From positions 1 to 34,446 of the forward strand of contig CAYVIN010000041.1 of assembly GCA_964451375.1 (NCBI GenBank): a stretch of 34,446 bases of DNA, given 5' to 3'. Positions within the stretch are counted from its first letter, which is position 1; every line of letters starts with the position of its first letter. Source of the stretch: JAGXQV01 sp964451375 (GTDB lineage Bacteria; Pseudomonadota; Gammaproteobacteria; Burkholderiales; Sulfuricellaceae). The translations under genes and the position numbers were made by a program. Shown here piece by piece: positions 7,997 to 17,075 of this stretch. A model generated the notes under the pieces. That model did no database searches and had not been told where the DNA came from. It saw nothing but the letters and a program-made list of their open reading frames with translations.

Positions 7997-10222
7997 TCAG
8001 GCTTGGCTCATCCGCACCAGTGCGCCGACATCGAGAATCAGCGCGACCTTGCCATCGCCCATGATGGTCGCGGCGGAAATGCCTTGTACCTTGCGGTAGT
8101 TGGTTTCCAGACTCTTGATGACAACCTGGTGTTGACCGAGCAGCTCATCAACCAGCATCGCAGCTTTTTTGCCCTCCGCTTCGAGGAGAACTACGATGCC
8201 TTTGCTGGGGTCGGTGATTTTCGGCGCGATGCCGAATACCTCATAAAGCGCCAGCAGGGGGATGTATTCTCCGCGCACATGCACTACCCGTCCGGTGCCG
8301 GAGATGGTTTTTATGTCGTGTTCGGTAGGTTGAAGGGATTCGGCGATATAGGTGAGCGGCATGATGAAAATTTCACCGCCGACGGCAATCGACATGCCGT
8401 CGAGAATCGCCAGGGTAAGCGGCAGGCGGATGATGATGCGGGTGCCGATGCCCAGGGTGGATTCGATTTCGACATGGCCGCCCATTTCGGAAATATTCCG
8501 TTTGACCACGTCCATCCCTACGCCGCGCCCGGATACGTCGGTAACAACCTCGGCGGTGGAAAAGCCGGGAGCAAAAATCAAACCGAATACATCCAGGTCG
8601 GACATGCCGTCAGTCACGGCAATGCCTTTTTCACGTGCTTTGGCGAGAATCTTTTCGCGGTTCAGTCCGGCTCCGTCGTCGATCACCTCGATCATGATGT
8701 TGCCGCCCTGGTGTGAGGCGCGCAGAGTGATGGTGCCTTTCCCCGGTTTGCCGGCGGCTTCACGTTTGTCGGGCATTTCGATGCCGTGGTCGAGACTGTT
8801 GCGCACCAGATGAGTGAGCGGGTCGGCGAGTTTTTCGATGAGGCCCTTGTCAAGTTCGGTGCCTTCGCCGATGGTGACCAGTTCGACTTTCTTTGCGAGT
8901 TTGTTGGCGAGGTCGCGCACCACGCGGGGGAAACGACTGAATACGAAGCCGATCGGCATCATGCGGATCGACATCACACTTTCCTGGAGGTCGCGGGTGT
9001 TGCGTTCCAGTTGGGCGAGGCCGTTGAGCAAGGTTTCGTAAAGTACCGGATCAACCTTGGTGGCGGTCTGAGCCAGCATGGCCTGAGTAATGACCAGTTC
9101 GCCGACCAGATTGATGAGTTGATCGACTTTCTCCACGCTGACGCGAATTGAGGCGTCGCCTTGTGCGGTTTTATCGACCGGTTTGGCAACATCGGCAGCG
9201 CGGCGGTTGGGGTGCGCTTGCGGAGAGGGGTGTTCGAGCGCCTGTTTTACCGGTTCAGGCAGCTTGGTTTCCTCAACAGGGGTTGCAGCGGGCGGTTTGA
9301 CTTCCTCGAAAAACCCGTAGCCTTGCTCCTTCTCGGCTTGTTCGGACGATTTTTCCGGGGCCGGCGTATCGAAAAATCCGAAGCCCTGCTCCTGTTCGAT
9401 TTGTTCCTTGGTTTTAGCCGGCTCGGATTCGCCGAAGAAGCCGTATCCCTGTTCTGCTTCGATTTGTTCCTGGGGCTTTTCCGGGGCATCGAAAAAACCG
9501 TAGCCGGGGTCGGCTTCAGCGGGTGCGCCGACTTCGATTTTTAGTTGCTCGGGTTGCGCGAAAAAGTCGAAAATTTCGTGGATCGCTGCTTCATCACAAT
9601 CGGAATCCAGCGACATTTTCCAGCTATGCGGGGTGTCGTCGGTTGCGGCATTTTCCTCGACGCTGAGGGTTCCCAATACTCGCAAGTCTTCGATCAGGTT
9701 TTCGATTTTCAAGCCGTTTTCGAGCGCAATCGGGTCAGGTGTGAATTCGATCCGGTAGGTGTGTTGCGCAGCCGCCGGTGCGATTTCCGCAACGGCAGGT
9801 GTGGGGGCGGCTTGCGGTGCAGGCGCGTTATCTTCACCTTTGGCGAGGCTGCTGAGTTTCTCGCATACGTCTTTTGCCGCTTGATCGTCAACATCGGCGC
9901 CGTTTTGATGGCCGGCGAGCTGGGCGCCAAGTACGTCGCGGGCTTCCAGAAAGGCGTCGATCATATCGGCGCGAATCGCCAACTCACCTTTGCGAATTCG
10001 GTCGAGAAGGGTTTCAAGAATGTGCGTAACCCCGGTCATGTCATTAAAACCGAAGGTGCCGCTTCCTCCCTTGATTGAATGAGCCGCCCGGAAGATGGCA
10101 TTGAGGTCGTCCGAGTCGGGGGCGTCAACGTCGAGGTTGAGCAGCAACTGCTCCATTTCATTCAGGTGTTCCGCAGTTTCCTCGAAAAACACCTGATAAA
10201 ACTGGCTCATGTCGATAGTCAT
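7997..10222 (-). CDS. cheA: Chemotaxis histidine kinase CheA
   Basis: Central kinase of the chemotaxis array; it autophosphorylates and passes phosphate to CheY. The 741 residues contain a P1/HPt domain with phospho-acceptor H48 (AAHSIKGG) and a P2-like region at about 155-232. A linker follows at about 235-350, then P3 dimerisation at about 358-420. The P4 ATPase has N-box HLVRNSLDHG at 471-480, G1 DDGAG near 515 and G2 GRGVGMDVV near 565. The CheW-like P5 domain ends the protein. The linker carries four copies of a G-Y/F-G-F-F motif at 240, 259, 280 and 301, embedded in Glu/Gln-rich repeats. The start ATG at 10222 has AAGGA six bases upstream. All catalytic boxes are intact. Confidence 0.98.
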   Translation of the reverse strand: MTIDMSQFYQVFFEETAEHLNEMEQLLLNLDVDAPDSDDLNAIFRAAHSIKGGSGTFGFNDMTGVTHILETLLDRIRKGELAIRADMIDAFLEARDVLGAQLAGHQNGADVDDQAAKDVCEKLSSLAKGEDNAPAPQAAPTPAVAEIAPAAAQHTYRIEFTPDPIALENGLKIENLIEDLRVLGTLSVEENAATDDTPHSWKMSLDSDCDEAAIHEIFDFFAQPEQLKIEVGAPAEADPGYGFFDAPEKPQEQIEAEQGYGFFGESEPAKTKEQIEQEQGFGFFDTPAPEKSSEQAEKEQGYGFFEEVKPPAATPVEETKLPEPVKQALEHPSPQAHPNRRAADVAKPVDKTAQGDASIRVSVEKVDQLINLVGELVITQAMLAQTATKVDPVLYETLLNGLAQLERNTRDLQESVMSIRMMPIGFVFSRFPRVVRDLANKLAKKVELVTIGEGTELDKGLIEKLADPLTHLVRNSLDHGIEMPDKREAAGKPGKGTITLRASHQGGNIMIEVIDDGAGLNREKILAKAREKGIAVTDGMSDLDVFGLIFAPGFSTAEVVTDVSGRGVGMDVVKRNISEMGGHVEIESTLGIGTRIIIRLPLTLAILDGMSIAVGGEIFIMPLTYIAESLQPTEHDIKTISGTGRVVHVRGEYIPLLALYEVFGIAPKITDPSKGIVVLLEAEGKKAAMLVDELLGQHQVVIKSLETNYRKVQGISAATIMGDGKVALILDVGALVRMSQA

Positions 10223-10328
10223 GGCAGTTCCTTAGTCGTGGGGGCGTTAAATGCAACAGCCGGGCGTTTTTATGCCTGGCCGACAGGGCAGTCAGGGGGC
10301 ATCAACCCCAGTGTCTTTCGGCGGAGAC

Positions 10329-10694
10329 TTAGCCGATGACCTTCTTGACCACTTCGAGCAGCTTTTGCGGGTCGAATGGCTTGACGAGCCAACCGGTGGC
10401 ACCTGCGGCCTTACCCTGGGATTTCATGGCTTCCCCTGATTCGGTGGTCAGCATCAGAATTGGAACCGAGCGGTATTGGGGCAGGGCGCGCAGATTCTTG
10501 ATGAGTGTCAGACCGTCCATGTTGGGCATGTTCTGGTCGGTAAGCACCAGGTTGAATGATTTGGTCTTGGCTTTGTTGAGGCCATCCTGACCGTCAACGG
10601 CCTCGGTGACTTCGTAGCCGCCACCCTTGAGGGTGAAAGACACCATTTGACGAATCGAGGCGGAGTCGTCAACTGCAAGTATGGATTTTGCCAT
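10329..10694 (-). CDS. cheY: Chemotaxis response regulator CheY
   Basis: Single-domain response regulator of 121 residues. It would carry phosphate from CheA to the motor or another output. The receiver signature is complete: D9/D10 acidic pocket, phospho-acceptor D53 (LTDQNMPNMDG), T83/T84 and K105 in the KPF motif. AGGAGG lies nine bases before the start codon. It sits between cheA and the receptor-like gene with CheZ-like motifs, on the same strand, which fits an upstream operon position. Whether it drives flagella or type IV pili cannot be told, as no motility structural gene is present. Confidence 0.96.
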   Translation of the reverse strand: MAKSILAVDDSASIRQMVSFTLKGGGYEVTEAVDGQDGLNKAKTKSFNLVLTDQNMPNMDGLTLIKNLRALPQYRSVPILMLTTESGEAMKSQGKAAGATGWLVKPFDPQKLLEVVKKVIG

Positions 10695-10725
10695 CGTAAA
10701 TAACCTCCTGAAATGATTTTGTGGT

Positions 10726-11979
10726 TCAAAAAAGTTCGATATCGCCGGAATCCATGTGTTCCTGCGATACCGGGTTGTGTTTTGCCTGTTCGATGAGTTC
10801 TACGGCTTGAGCGATTGCCTGATGGAAAGATTGCAGGCGATTCATGCACTCGGTTCTTGAATCCGGATGGCTGGATTTTTCGTTCATCGGGATTTCGGCA
10901 ATCTTGGAAATCATGATATTCAGATTCCCGACACGCGTGTTGATATGGCTGACCAATTGGGTGGCCATGTCCTGGAATTGCAAGGATGTGACGGCTACCC
11001 GTACATCTTCGCCAACTTCTCTGGAAATGCCGGACATTTCCTCGACGATACCCAACATGCGGTCGTTGATGCCCTTGATTTCGCCCATCGTTTCCTGCAC
11101 CCGGTTTTGTGACTGGAGGGCGAAATTCATGTCGCGCGAGGCCATGGTGTTAATGGCGACTTCGGCTTTTTGCACCGAACTGTGAACCAGTTCCATATGA
11201 GTGCGGATCTGGTGGCTGAAATGGTCAGCTCGGTTCGACAGCCCACGCACTTCGTCGGCGACGACTGCAAACCCCCGTCCCGATTCGCCGGCGCGGGCCG
11301 CTTCGATGGCGGCGTTGAGGGCAAGCAGGTTGGTTTGTTTGGAGATGGCTTCCATCTCGCCGAGGATGCTGAGAATGTGGGTGACTTCGCGGACGATACT
11401 GTCCATCATGTCCACCAGTCCCATCCCGACTTTGCTGGTTTCCACCGTGGTCTCGACGAACATCGCCAGGGTGTCGGAGGTTTCTATAACGAATTGCTCA
11501 AACCCTCTATCCTGTGCGCCTGCTCCTTCAGTGGTATTGTCGGCTAGGCTGAGAGCAAGTTGCTGCTGCTTATGGGTATTGGCATCCATGTTGGTGAAAC
11601 TGGATATCAGCTTGTCGATCGCGTCCTGAAGCAGGCTCTGAAGCTGCCGAACTTCTCCGTCGATGACCGACATCTGGCTGGAGAATTCTTCGGATAACTG
11701 GGTGAATAACGCGTGGGTCTGAACGGTGAGCTGGCTGATGTCTGCGTCAATCTGCCGCCATTGGGTGCTTTCGCAGCATTCCATTTTTCGCAGTGTGAAA
11801 TAGAACAACACCGCCCAACCAAAATAAACTGCGCCAAACAACAGGAACTGGATGCCGGTGGTCGCGGAAAGAAGTTTGTCGAGTTCGCCCAGGTACCATT
11901 CGATTGCAACACCCAGCAGTCCTATCACGCCGCCCAGCAGCATTGATATCAGAAAATAGTAATTGGCGGTTCTTTTCAT
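10726..11979 (-). CDS. Membrane receptor-like protein with MCP hairpin and CheZ-like motifs
   Basis: This 417-residue protein has two membrane helices (about 7-29 and 41-62) with almost no periplasmic loop, then a long coiled coil. The receptor hairpin tip (TNLLALNAAIEAARAGES through VADEVRGL, about 216-247) would let it contact CheA/CheW arrays. On the descending helix is LQFQDMATQ, with D337 and Q341 spaced as in the D-x3-Q catalytic pair of CheZ. The C-terminus SGDIELF resembles short acidic CheY-binding tails. It is the first gene of the minus-strand cluster, 31 bp ahead of cheY. The receptor-like architecture is firm; phosphatase activity is inferred from motifs only. No good ribosome site precedes ATG 11979. 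It could instead be an ordinary short receptor. Confidence 0.85.
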   Translation of the reverse strand: MKRTANYYFLISMLLGGVIGLLGVAIEWYLGELDKLLSATTGIQFLLFGAVYFGWAVLFYFTLRKMECCESTQWRQIDADISQLTVQTHALFTQLSEEFSSQMSVIDGEVRQLQSLLQDAIDKLISSFTNMDANTHKQQQLALSLADNTTEGAGAQDRGFEQFVIETSDTLAMFVETTVETSKVGMGLVDMMDSIVREVTHILSILGEMEAISKQTNLLALNAAIEAARAGESGRGFAVVADEVRGLSNRADHFSHQIRTHMELVHSSVQKAEVAINTMASRDMNFALQSQNRVQETMGEIKGINDRMLGIVEEMSGISREVGEDVRVAVTSLQFQDMATQLVSHINTRVGNLNIMISKIAEIPMNEKSSHPDSRTECMNRLQSFHQAIAQAVELIEQAKHNPVSQEHMDSGDIELF

Positions 11980-12044
11980 AAAGAGGGAAATAGTGTGTAG
12001 GATTTTTCTAAATCTTGCCTGTTGATTACCTATTTCGGTTCGCC

Positions 12045-12050
12045 ATTATA
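12045..12050 (-). promoter_or_regulatory. Candidate -10 box for the chemotaxis cluster
   Basis: Reading leftward, TATAAT occurs in the context CGCTATAATGGCG, about 65 bases before the start at 11979. The -35 region is poor. The same core, GCTATAATG, also occurs at 15831 and 25041 ahead of other genes. Confidence 0.4.
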
Positions 12051-12239
12051 GCGGAGTTCGTCGGGGCGAATGTTTTGGTGCGAGGGATTTGCACCGTTTA
12101 TCCCGGAACCGGATTTCGCCGCTGAATATTGCCTCAAGATGTATGCAACCATGCGAATTGTTCATATTTTCGATTGCCGCAAATACTACCATAGTATGAT
12201 GACGCCCAAGCCACAACATCTATAGCCACGCCTTCGCAG

Positions 12240-14759
12240 ATGATTTTGCCGTCGCGTTTCCCACTTCCCGAATCTTTATTGTTGATTTTTCTTTACTCCG
12301 CTGCTGCGCTGCTGGGGGACTATTTCCATCTGGAACTGTTCTGGGGCGTTTGGGCCGGTTTTGGCAGCATCGTTGTGTTAATGGTTTTTGCCTGCCATCC
12401 CCCGGCTTGGGGTGTCGTTGTCGCTGCACTTGCCTATGCGGCGGGTACCTGGTTTTACGGTGCGCCCTACGCGATGCTGGTGTTGTTTGGCGAGGCGCTG
12501 GCAGTCGGGCTTTTCTACCGGCACATGCGCGGCAATCTGGTCATGCTGGTGGGGCTATATTGGCTGCTGGCGGGGATGCCGGTAACCGGTCTGTACCAGT
12601 ATTTCATCCTCGACAACGGGTCGGCGATGACGCTGATTCAAATGCTGCGCGCCGGGATTAACGGGGTCTTCAATGCGTTGGTGGCGACGCTGCTGGTGCA
12701 TCTCGCCTTGCTGCTGCGCTGGTGGCGGTGCGGGCCGGGCGAGCGTCAACCCACCATTACCCTGCGCCAGTTGTTGTTTAACTTGTTGCTGGCCGCTGTG
12801 ATGATGCCGTCCTTGTTGATCATTGTTCTGGATGGGCATCACCAGACGGCTTTGGTGGAAAGTGCGATCCGCAACGAGTTAAGCCTGCTTAGTCGCAACA
12901 TGGCGGGCAAGCTGGGGCGAGCTACGCAGGATGAACGGCGTTCCTATGTGGAACGCTATGAATACGACAATATGTACGAAACCCACCGGATCGACGTTAC
13001 CTTAATCGGCGAATCCGGGATGGTGGAAGCCAGCACCAGGCTCGACCTCAAGCCTGGGGCCATATACGACCCGCGTCACGATGGCGAAATCAGCCGGATC
13101 GGCAATGGTGTGTATCGCTGGCAGCCGCGTAAGGACGGCGAAGTCGTCGGGCTGCGCTGGAAAAATACCCGCTATGTAATGGAATCCGTGGTCGGCGGCG
13201 AATTCAGGGGAAAGCTGGTTGCGGAAATTTCGATTTCCTATTTCCAGCAGCAGATTTCCGAAGGTGTGTTGCGCAATTTCCTGATTCTCAGCGGCCTGAC
13301 TTTGCTGGCGTTTTTCCTGGGCGGCTATTTAAGTCGCCTGATGGCGGTGCCGCTTATCCAGTTGGCCGAAGAGACCGATAACCTGCGCTTCAAGCTCATC
13401 AGCGAACAGGAATTGCATTTGCCGGACATTCCCGTTGCGGAAATGGAAAACCTGGTGATCAATTTCCGTGAAATGGCGAGCACCTTGTCACGGAGCTTTA
13501 ACGATCTTTATGACCTCAACGAAAAGCTCGAAGTGCGCGTCATCGAGCGCACCAGCGAGCTTTCTCTGGTCAACCGGCAATTACAAAAGGAAGTTCAGGC
13601 GAGTAACGATCAGGCGCTGCAACTCATGTACGCCACGGTTGAGTTGGAAACCCAGAAATTCGCGCTCGACCAGCATTCCATTGTCGCGATTACCGACCGC
13701 GACGGCGTTATTACCTATGTCAACGACAAGCTGTGTGAGATCAGCCAGTATTCGCGCGAGGAATTGCTCGGCTGCAATCATCGCGTCCTGAATTCCGGTT
13801 TTCATTCCCGCGAGTTTTTCCGGCAAATGTTATCCACCATTTCACAAGGCAAAGTGTGGAAAGGGGAGATTCGCAACCGGCGCAAGGATGGCGAAATATA
13901 TTGGGTGGACACCACTATCGTGCCGTTCATGGATTCGCGGGGCAACCCCTATCAATACGTCGCTATCCGAACCGACATTACCGAGCGTAAACGCAACGAA
14001 GAGGAGCTGATTCATGCCAAGGATGAGGCGGAAGCAGCCAGTCGCGCCAAATCCGAATTTCTGTCGCGGATGAGCCATGAGTTGCGCACTCCGCTTAACG
14101 CCATCATCGGTTTTACTCAACTTCTCGAAAGCGGTGTGGATGGCGAGCTGAATTCCGGGCAGCGTGAAAGTGTCGGGCATATTCTCCAGTCAGGCTGGCA
14201 TTTGCTCGATTTAATAAATGAAATCCTGGATTTGTCGCGCATTGAGTCGGGCCGTATGGCTATCAATATGGAGAATATCGAATTGATCCCTCTGGTTGAT
14301 GAATGCGCCGATATGATCATGCCGGCGGCCAATGAACGGAACATCGTTCTGGACAATGGGATTTCCAGGCAGCCCGGCGCTTGGTGGATACGCGCTGATC
14401 GGATGCGGGTCAAGCAGGTGTTGCTCAACCTGATGTCAAATGCGGTGAAATACAATAAATCAGAGGGTTCCGTCGTTTTGGGCTGCGCCCCTGGCGATAA
14501 CGGCATGGTGCGGATTTCCGTCTCGGATTGCGGTATCGGCATCGCAGATGACCAGATAACCAGCCTGTTTCAGCCTTTTAGCCGGCTTGATGCGGATAAG
14601 TCGGAAGTGCAGGGGGCTGGCGTCGGGCTTGCGGTGACCAAAAACCTGGTGGAACTGATGGGGGGGCGTATTGGCGTAGATAGCGTCGTCGGTGAAGGGA
14701 CGACATTCTGGTTTGAGCTGATGTCTGGAAGCGCCCCGCAGGCGGAGGGTCTCGAATGA
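12240..14759 (+). CDS. Multi-pass membrane sensor histidine kinase with PAS domain
   Basis: Hybrid-membrane sensor kinase of 839 residues. Residues ~12-197 form about seven hydrophobic helices, like an integral-membrane sensor module. A region at about 200-340 probably lies outside the membrane and ends at another helix (about 345-365). HAMP and coiled-coil regions follow, then a PAS domain (about 475-585) with ITYVNDKLCEIS. The HisKA domain has H613 in MSHELRTPLN. The ATPase has N-box N734, G1 DCGIGI (763-768) and G2 GAGVGLAV near 792. There is no attached receiver domain, so a separate regulator is needed and none is adjacent. Its stop overlaps the next ATG by four bases. The start is the first in-frame ATG; its ribosome site is weak. 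The stimulus is unknown. Confidence 0.93.
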   Translation: MILPSRFPLPESLLLIFLYSAAALLGDYFHLELFWGVWAGFGSIVVLMVFACHPPAWGVVVAALAYAAGTWFYGAPYAMLVLFGEALAVGLFYRHMRGNLVMLVGLYWLLAGMPVTGLYQYFILDNGSAMTLIQMLRAGINGVFNALVATLLVHLALLLRWWRCGPGERQPTITLRQLLFNLLLAAVMMPSLLIIVLDGHHQTALVESAIRNELSLLSRNMAGKLGRATQDERRSYVERYEYDNMYETHRIDVTLIGESGMVEASTRLDLKPGAIYDPRHDGEISRIGNGVYRWQPRKDGEVVGLRWKNTRYVMESVVGGEFRGKLVAEISISYFQQQISEGVLRNFLILSGLTLLAFFLGGYLSRLMAVPLIQLAEETDNLRFKLISEQELHLPDIPVAEMENLVINFREMASTLSRSFNDLYDLNEKLEVRVIERTSELSLVNRQLQKEVQASNDQALQLMYATVELETQKFALDQHSIVAITDRDGVITYVNDKLCEISQYSREELLGCNHRVLNSGFHSREFFRQMLSTISQGKVWKGEIRNRRKDGEIYWVDTTIVPFMDSRGNPYQYVAIRTDITERKRNEEELIHAKDEAEAASRAKSEFLSRMSHELRTPLNAIIGFTQLLESGVDGELNSGQRESVGHILQSGWHLLDLINEILDLSRIESGRMAINMENIELIPLVDECADMIMPAANERNIVLDNGISRQPGAWWIRADRMRVKQVLLNLMSNAVKYNKSEGSVVLGCAPGDNGMVRISVSDCGIGIADDQITSLFQPFSRLDADKSEVQGAGVGLAVTKNLVELMGGRIGVDSVVGEGTTFWFELMSGSAPQAEGLE

Positions 14760-15406
14760 TTGCCTGGGCGGATATCGATACGGTTTTGCTGGATATGGAC
14801 GGTACTTTGCTCGACCTGCATTTCGACAACCATTTTTGGCTGGAGCATGTGCCCCGCCGTTATGCGGAAAAACACGGCCTGTCCCATGAGGCGTCACACA
14901 CCGATTTGAGCGCCCGCTACGCCAAGGTCGCGGGCACTATTGAGTGGTATTGTGTGGACTACTGGACGCGCGAACTTGATCTTGATATCGCCATGTTGAA
15001 AGCAGAGGTTGCCCACCTTATCGCCATTCACCCGGATGTACTCGCTTTCCTCAACGGGTTGCGCCGCGCCGGCAAGCGCACGGTGCTGGTCACCAATGCC
15101 CATGCCAAAAGCTTGTCTCTGAAAATGGAGAAAACCGGTCTGCGGGGGTATCTCGATGCGGTGATCAGCGCTCACCAAACCGGCTTGCCCAAGGAAAATC
15201 CGGCATTCTGGGATAAGCTGCAAACCCTCGAAACCTTCGACCCGGCTCGCACCCTGCTGATCGACGATAGCTTGCCGGTGCTGCGCTCGGCGCGTGGCTA
15301 CGGGATTGCGCATCTGTTGGCAATTTATCAACCCGACTCGAAATTGCCGGAAAAAGACATCGGAGATTTCCCGGCGATCCGGCGCTTCAGCGAAATCCAA
15401 CCCTGA
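14756..15406 (+). CDS. yrfG: HAD-family nucleotidase, YrfG-like (GMP/IMP 5'-nucleotidase)
   Basis: Soluble haloacid-dehalogenase phosphatase of 216 residues. Motif I is DMDGTLLDL (about 13-21), with the nucleophile and general-acid aspartates. Motif II is VTNAHAKS, motif III includes the K of LPKENP, and motif IV is LIDDSLPVL. Length and the FDNHFWLEHVP start fit the YrfG group, which removes phosphate from purine nucleoside monophosphates. The substrate is inferred from that group. Its ATG overlaps the upstream kinase stop (ATGA), so translation is probably coupled, although no functional link between the two is evident. The gene converges with the Mth938-like gene with only 12 bp between stop codons. 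Confidence 0.88.
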   Translation: MIAWADIDTVLLDMDGTLLDLHFDNHFWLEHVPRRYAEKHGLSHEASHTDLSARYAKVAGTIEWYCVDYWTRELDLDIAMLKAEVAHLIAIHPDVLAFLNGLRRAGKRTVLVTNAHAKSLSLKMEKTGLRGYLDAVISAHQTGLPKENPAFWDKLQTLETFDPARTLLIDDSLPVLRSARGYGIAHLLAIYQPDSKLPEKDIGDFPAIRRFSEIQP

Positions 15407-15418
15407 CCGGATACGCTT

Positions 15419-15793
15419 TTATCGCGGCATCAATAACGCGGCGGCCACCTTCCTGCCCTCGCCAGCGAGGATGTTGTAGGTTCGGCAAGCGGCAAAAGTG
15501 TCCATCACTTCCAGACCAATCAAGGCATTAGCCAGGGTGCGGCGAATCTCGATGGAGGGAAAACGCAGGGTTGCGCCGCTGCCGAACAGGATGATTTCTG
15601 GCCGGTAGCGCAGGATGGCTTCGAAATGGGTAGGAGTCAGCTCTTCCATATTGCACGGCGACCACATTTCCACCGGTTGTTCGGGCAGGACGATCAGGCT
15701 TTGAGTGTGCTGCTGCTGGTTGATCGTCACGTAGTTTTCGCCGTAGGCGGTGAAGAGATTGATTCCGCCGCTTCCGGCGAGTTGCAGTTTCAT
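15419..15793 (-). CDS. Mth938-like domain protein (DUF498)
   Basis: Small protein of 124 residues of the Mth938-like/NDUFAF3-like family, whose bacterial function is not established. The visible core is ITINQQ-like and SLIVLP strands, the EIILFGSGATLRFP segment and the late VMDTFAACRTYNILAGEGRKVAAALL stretch (quoted in part: FAACRTYNILAGEG). The start ATG at 15793 was chosen over an upstream in-frame ATG at 15832 because GGAG precedes it closely and the longer version would add a non-conserved Pro-rich start that overlaps the promoter. It is divergent from alaC, with 65 bp between starts. A neighbouring aminotransferase is a common arrangement in betaproteobacteria, from general knowledge. 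Confidence 0.87.
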   Translation of the reverse strand: MKLQLAGSGGINLFTAYGENYVTINQQQHTQSLIVLPEQPVEMWSPCNMEELTPTHFEAILRYRPEIILFGSGATLRFPSIEIRRTLANALIGLEVMDTFAACRTYNILAGEGRKVAAALLMPR

Positions 15794-15830
15794 GGTGCTC
15801 CATTTGCGGCATGGGGGAGGGTCGGGTAAC

Positions 15831-15859
15831 ATTATAGCTTTTTACAAAGCCCCGCCCAA
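15831..15859 (-). promoter_or_regulatory. Sigma-70 type promoter of the Mth938-like gene
   Basis: Reading leftward, TTGGGC (15859-15854) and TATAAT (15836-15831) are 17 bases apart. The -10 box is a perfect consensus and the -35 keeps TTG. The predicted transcript would start about 30 bases before the ATG at 15793. The -35 overlaps the start codon of alaC on the other strand. Confidence 0.55.
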
Positions 15860-17043
15860 TGGACGATTTCCCCCGCATCAAGCGCCTGCCGCCGTATGTT
15901 TTCAATATTACCGGCGAGTTGAAGGCCGCCGCGCGCAAGCGTGGCGAGGACATTATCGACTTCGGCATGGGCAACCCTGACGGTGCGACGCCCAAACATA
16001 TCGTCGATAAGATGATCGAGACTGCGCAGCGCGGCGATACACACCGCTATTCTGTGTCCAAGGGGATTCCGCGCCTTCGCCGGGCGATTTGCAGTTGGTA
16101 CAAGGCGCGTTACGACGTAGACCTCAATCCCGACAACGAAGCCATCGTCACCATCGGCTCCAAGGAAGGCATCGCCCATCTGACCCTGGCGACGCTGGGG
16201 CAGGGTGATATCGTGCTGGTGCCGAATCCCGCTTATCCCATTCACATCTACGGCCCGGTGATCGCCGGGGCGGATATCCGCCATATCCCGATGGCGCCGG
16301 GCGTGGATTTTTTCGAGGAAGCCGAGCGCGCGATCAAGGATTCGTTCCCCAAGCCCAAGATGATGATCCTCAACTTCCCGAGCAATCCCACCACCCAATG
16401 TGTGGAGTTGGAGTTCTTCGAGAAGGTGGTGGCGCTGGCGAAGGAACACGGCATCTGGGTGGTGCACGATATCGCTTACGCGGATATCGTCTTTGATGGT
16501 TACAAAGCTCCCTCCATCATGCAGGTGCCGGGTGCAAAAGACGTGGCGGTGGAGTTTTTCACCCTTTCCAAAAGTTACAACATGCCGGGTTGGCGGGTCG
16601 GTTTCATGGTCGGCAACAAGACCCTGGTAGCCGCCTTGGCGCGTATGAAAAGTTATCATGACTACGGGACGTTTACCCCTATCCAGGTGGCCTCAATCCT
16701 GGCGCTGGAAGGTTCTCAGGAATGTGTCCAGGATATCTGCGAAACCTACCGTAAACGCCGCGATGTATTGTGCAAGGGGCTACACGCGCTGAACTGGATG
16801 GTGGAAATTCCCAAGGCGACCATGTTCGTCTGGGCGCAGATACCGGAGCCCTACCGCGCCATGGGTTCGCTGGAGTTTTCCAAGAAACTGCTTAACGAAG
16901 CCCATGTGGCGGTGAGTCCGGGTATCGGTTTCGGTGACTACGGCGACGGTCATGTGCGTTTTTCGCTGATCGAAAACGAATCCCGCACCCGCCAGGCATT
17001 GCGTGGCCTCAAGGAAATGTTCAAGAAAGACGGGCTGTTGTGA
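15859..17043 (+). CDS. alaC: PLP-dependent aminotransferase AlaC
   Basis: Cytoplasmic class I/II aminotransferase of 394 residues, assigned to the AlaC group that makes alanine from pyruvate using glutamate. The PLP lysine is K238 in TLSKSYNMPGWRVGF. PSNPTT (174-179), the D of HDIAYADI and the arginine of HVRFSLIEN complete the fold type I site. The N-terminus FPRIKRLPPYVFN is characteristic of AlaC. The ribosome site before ATG 15859 is weak. The gene leads the run alaC-alaA-hom-thrC, consistent with coordinated amino acid synthesis. Substrate preference rests on family resemblance; related enzymes can use branched or methionine-type substrates. Confidence 0.92.
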   Translation: MDDFPRIKRLPPYVFNITGELKAAARKRGEDIIDFGMGNPDGATPKHIVDKMIETAQRGDTHRYSVSKGIPRLRRAICSWYKARYDVDLNPDNEAIVTIGSKEGIAHLTLATLGQGDIVLVPNPAYPIHIYGPVIAGADIRHIPMAPGVDFFEEAERAIKDSFPKPKMMILNFPSNPTTQCVELEFFEKVVALAKEHGIWVVHDIAYADIVFDGYKAPSIMQVPGAKDVAVEFFTLSKSYNMPGWRVGFMVGNKTLVAALARMKSYHDYGTFTPIQVASILALEGSQECVQDICETYRKRRDVLCKGLHALNWMVEIPKATMFVWAQIPEPYRAMGSLEFSKKLLNEAHVAVSPGIGFGDYGDGHVRFSLIENESRTRQALRGLKEMFKKDGLL

Positions 17044-17075
17044 AACGCAGCCGACACAGGAAAGAACCCCCAGAC

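Noticed and set aside
15832..16659. 275-codon minus-strand frame
   Set aside because: Antisense of alaC, which is intact and certain.
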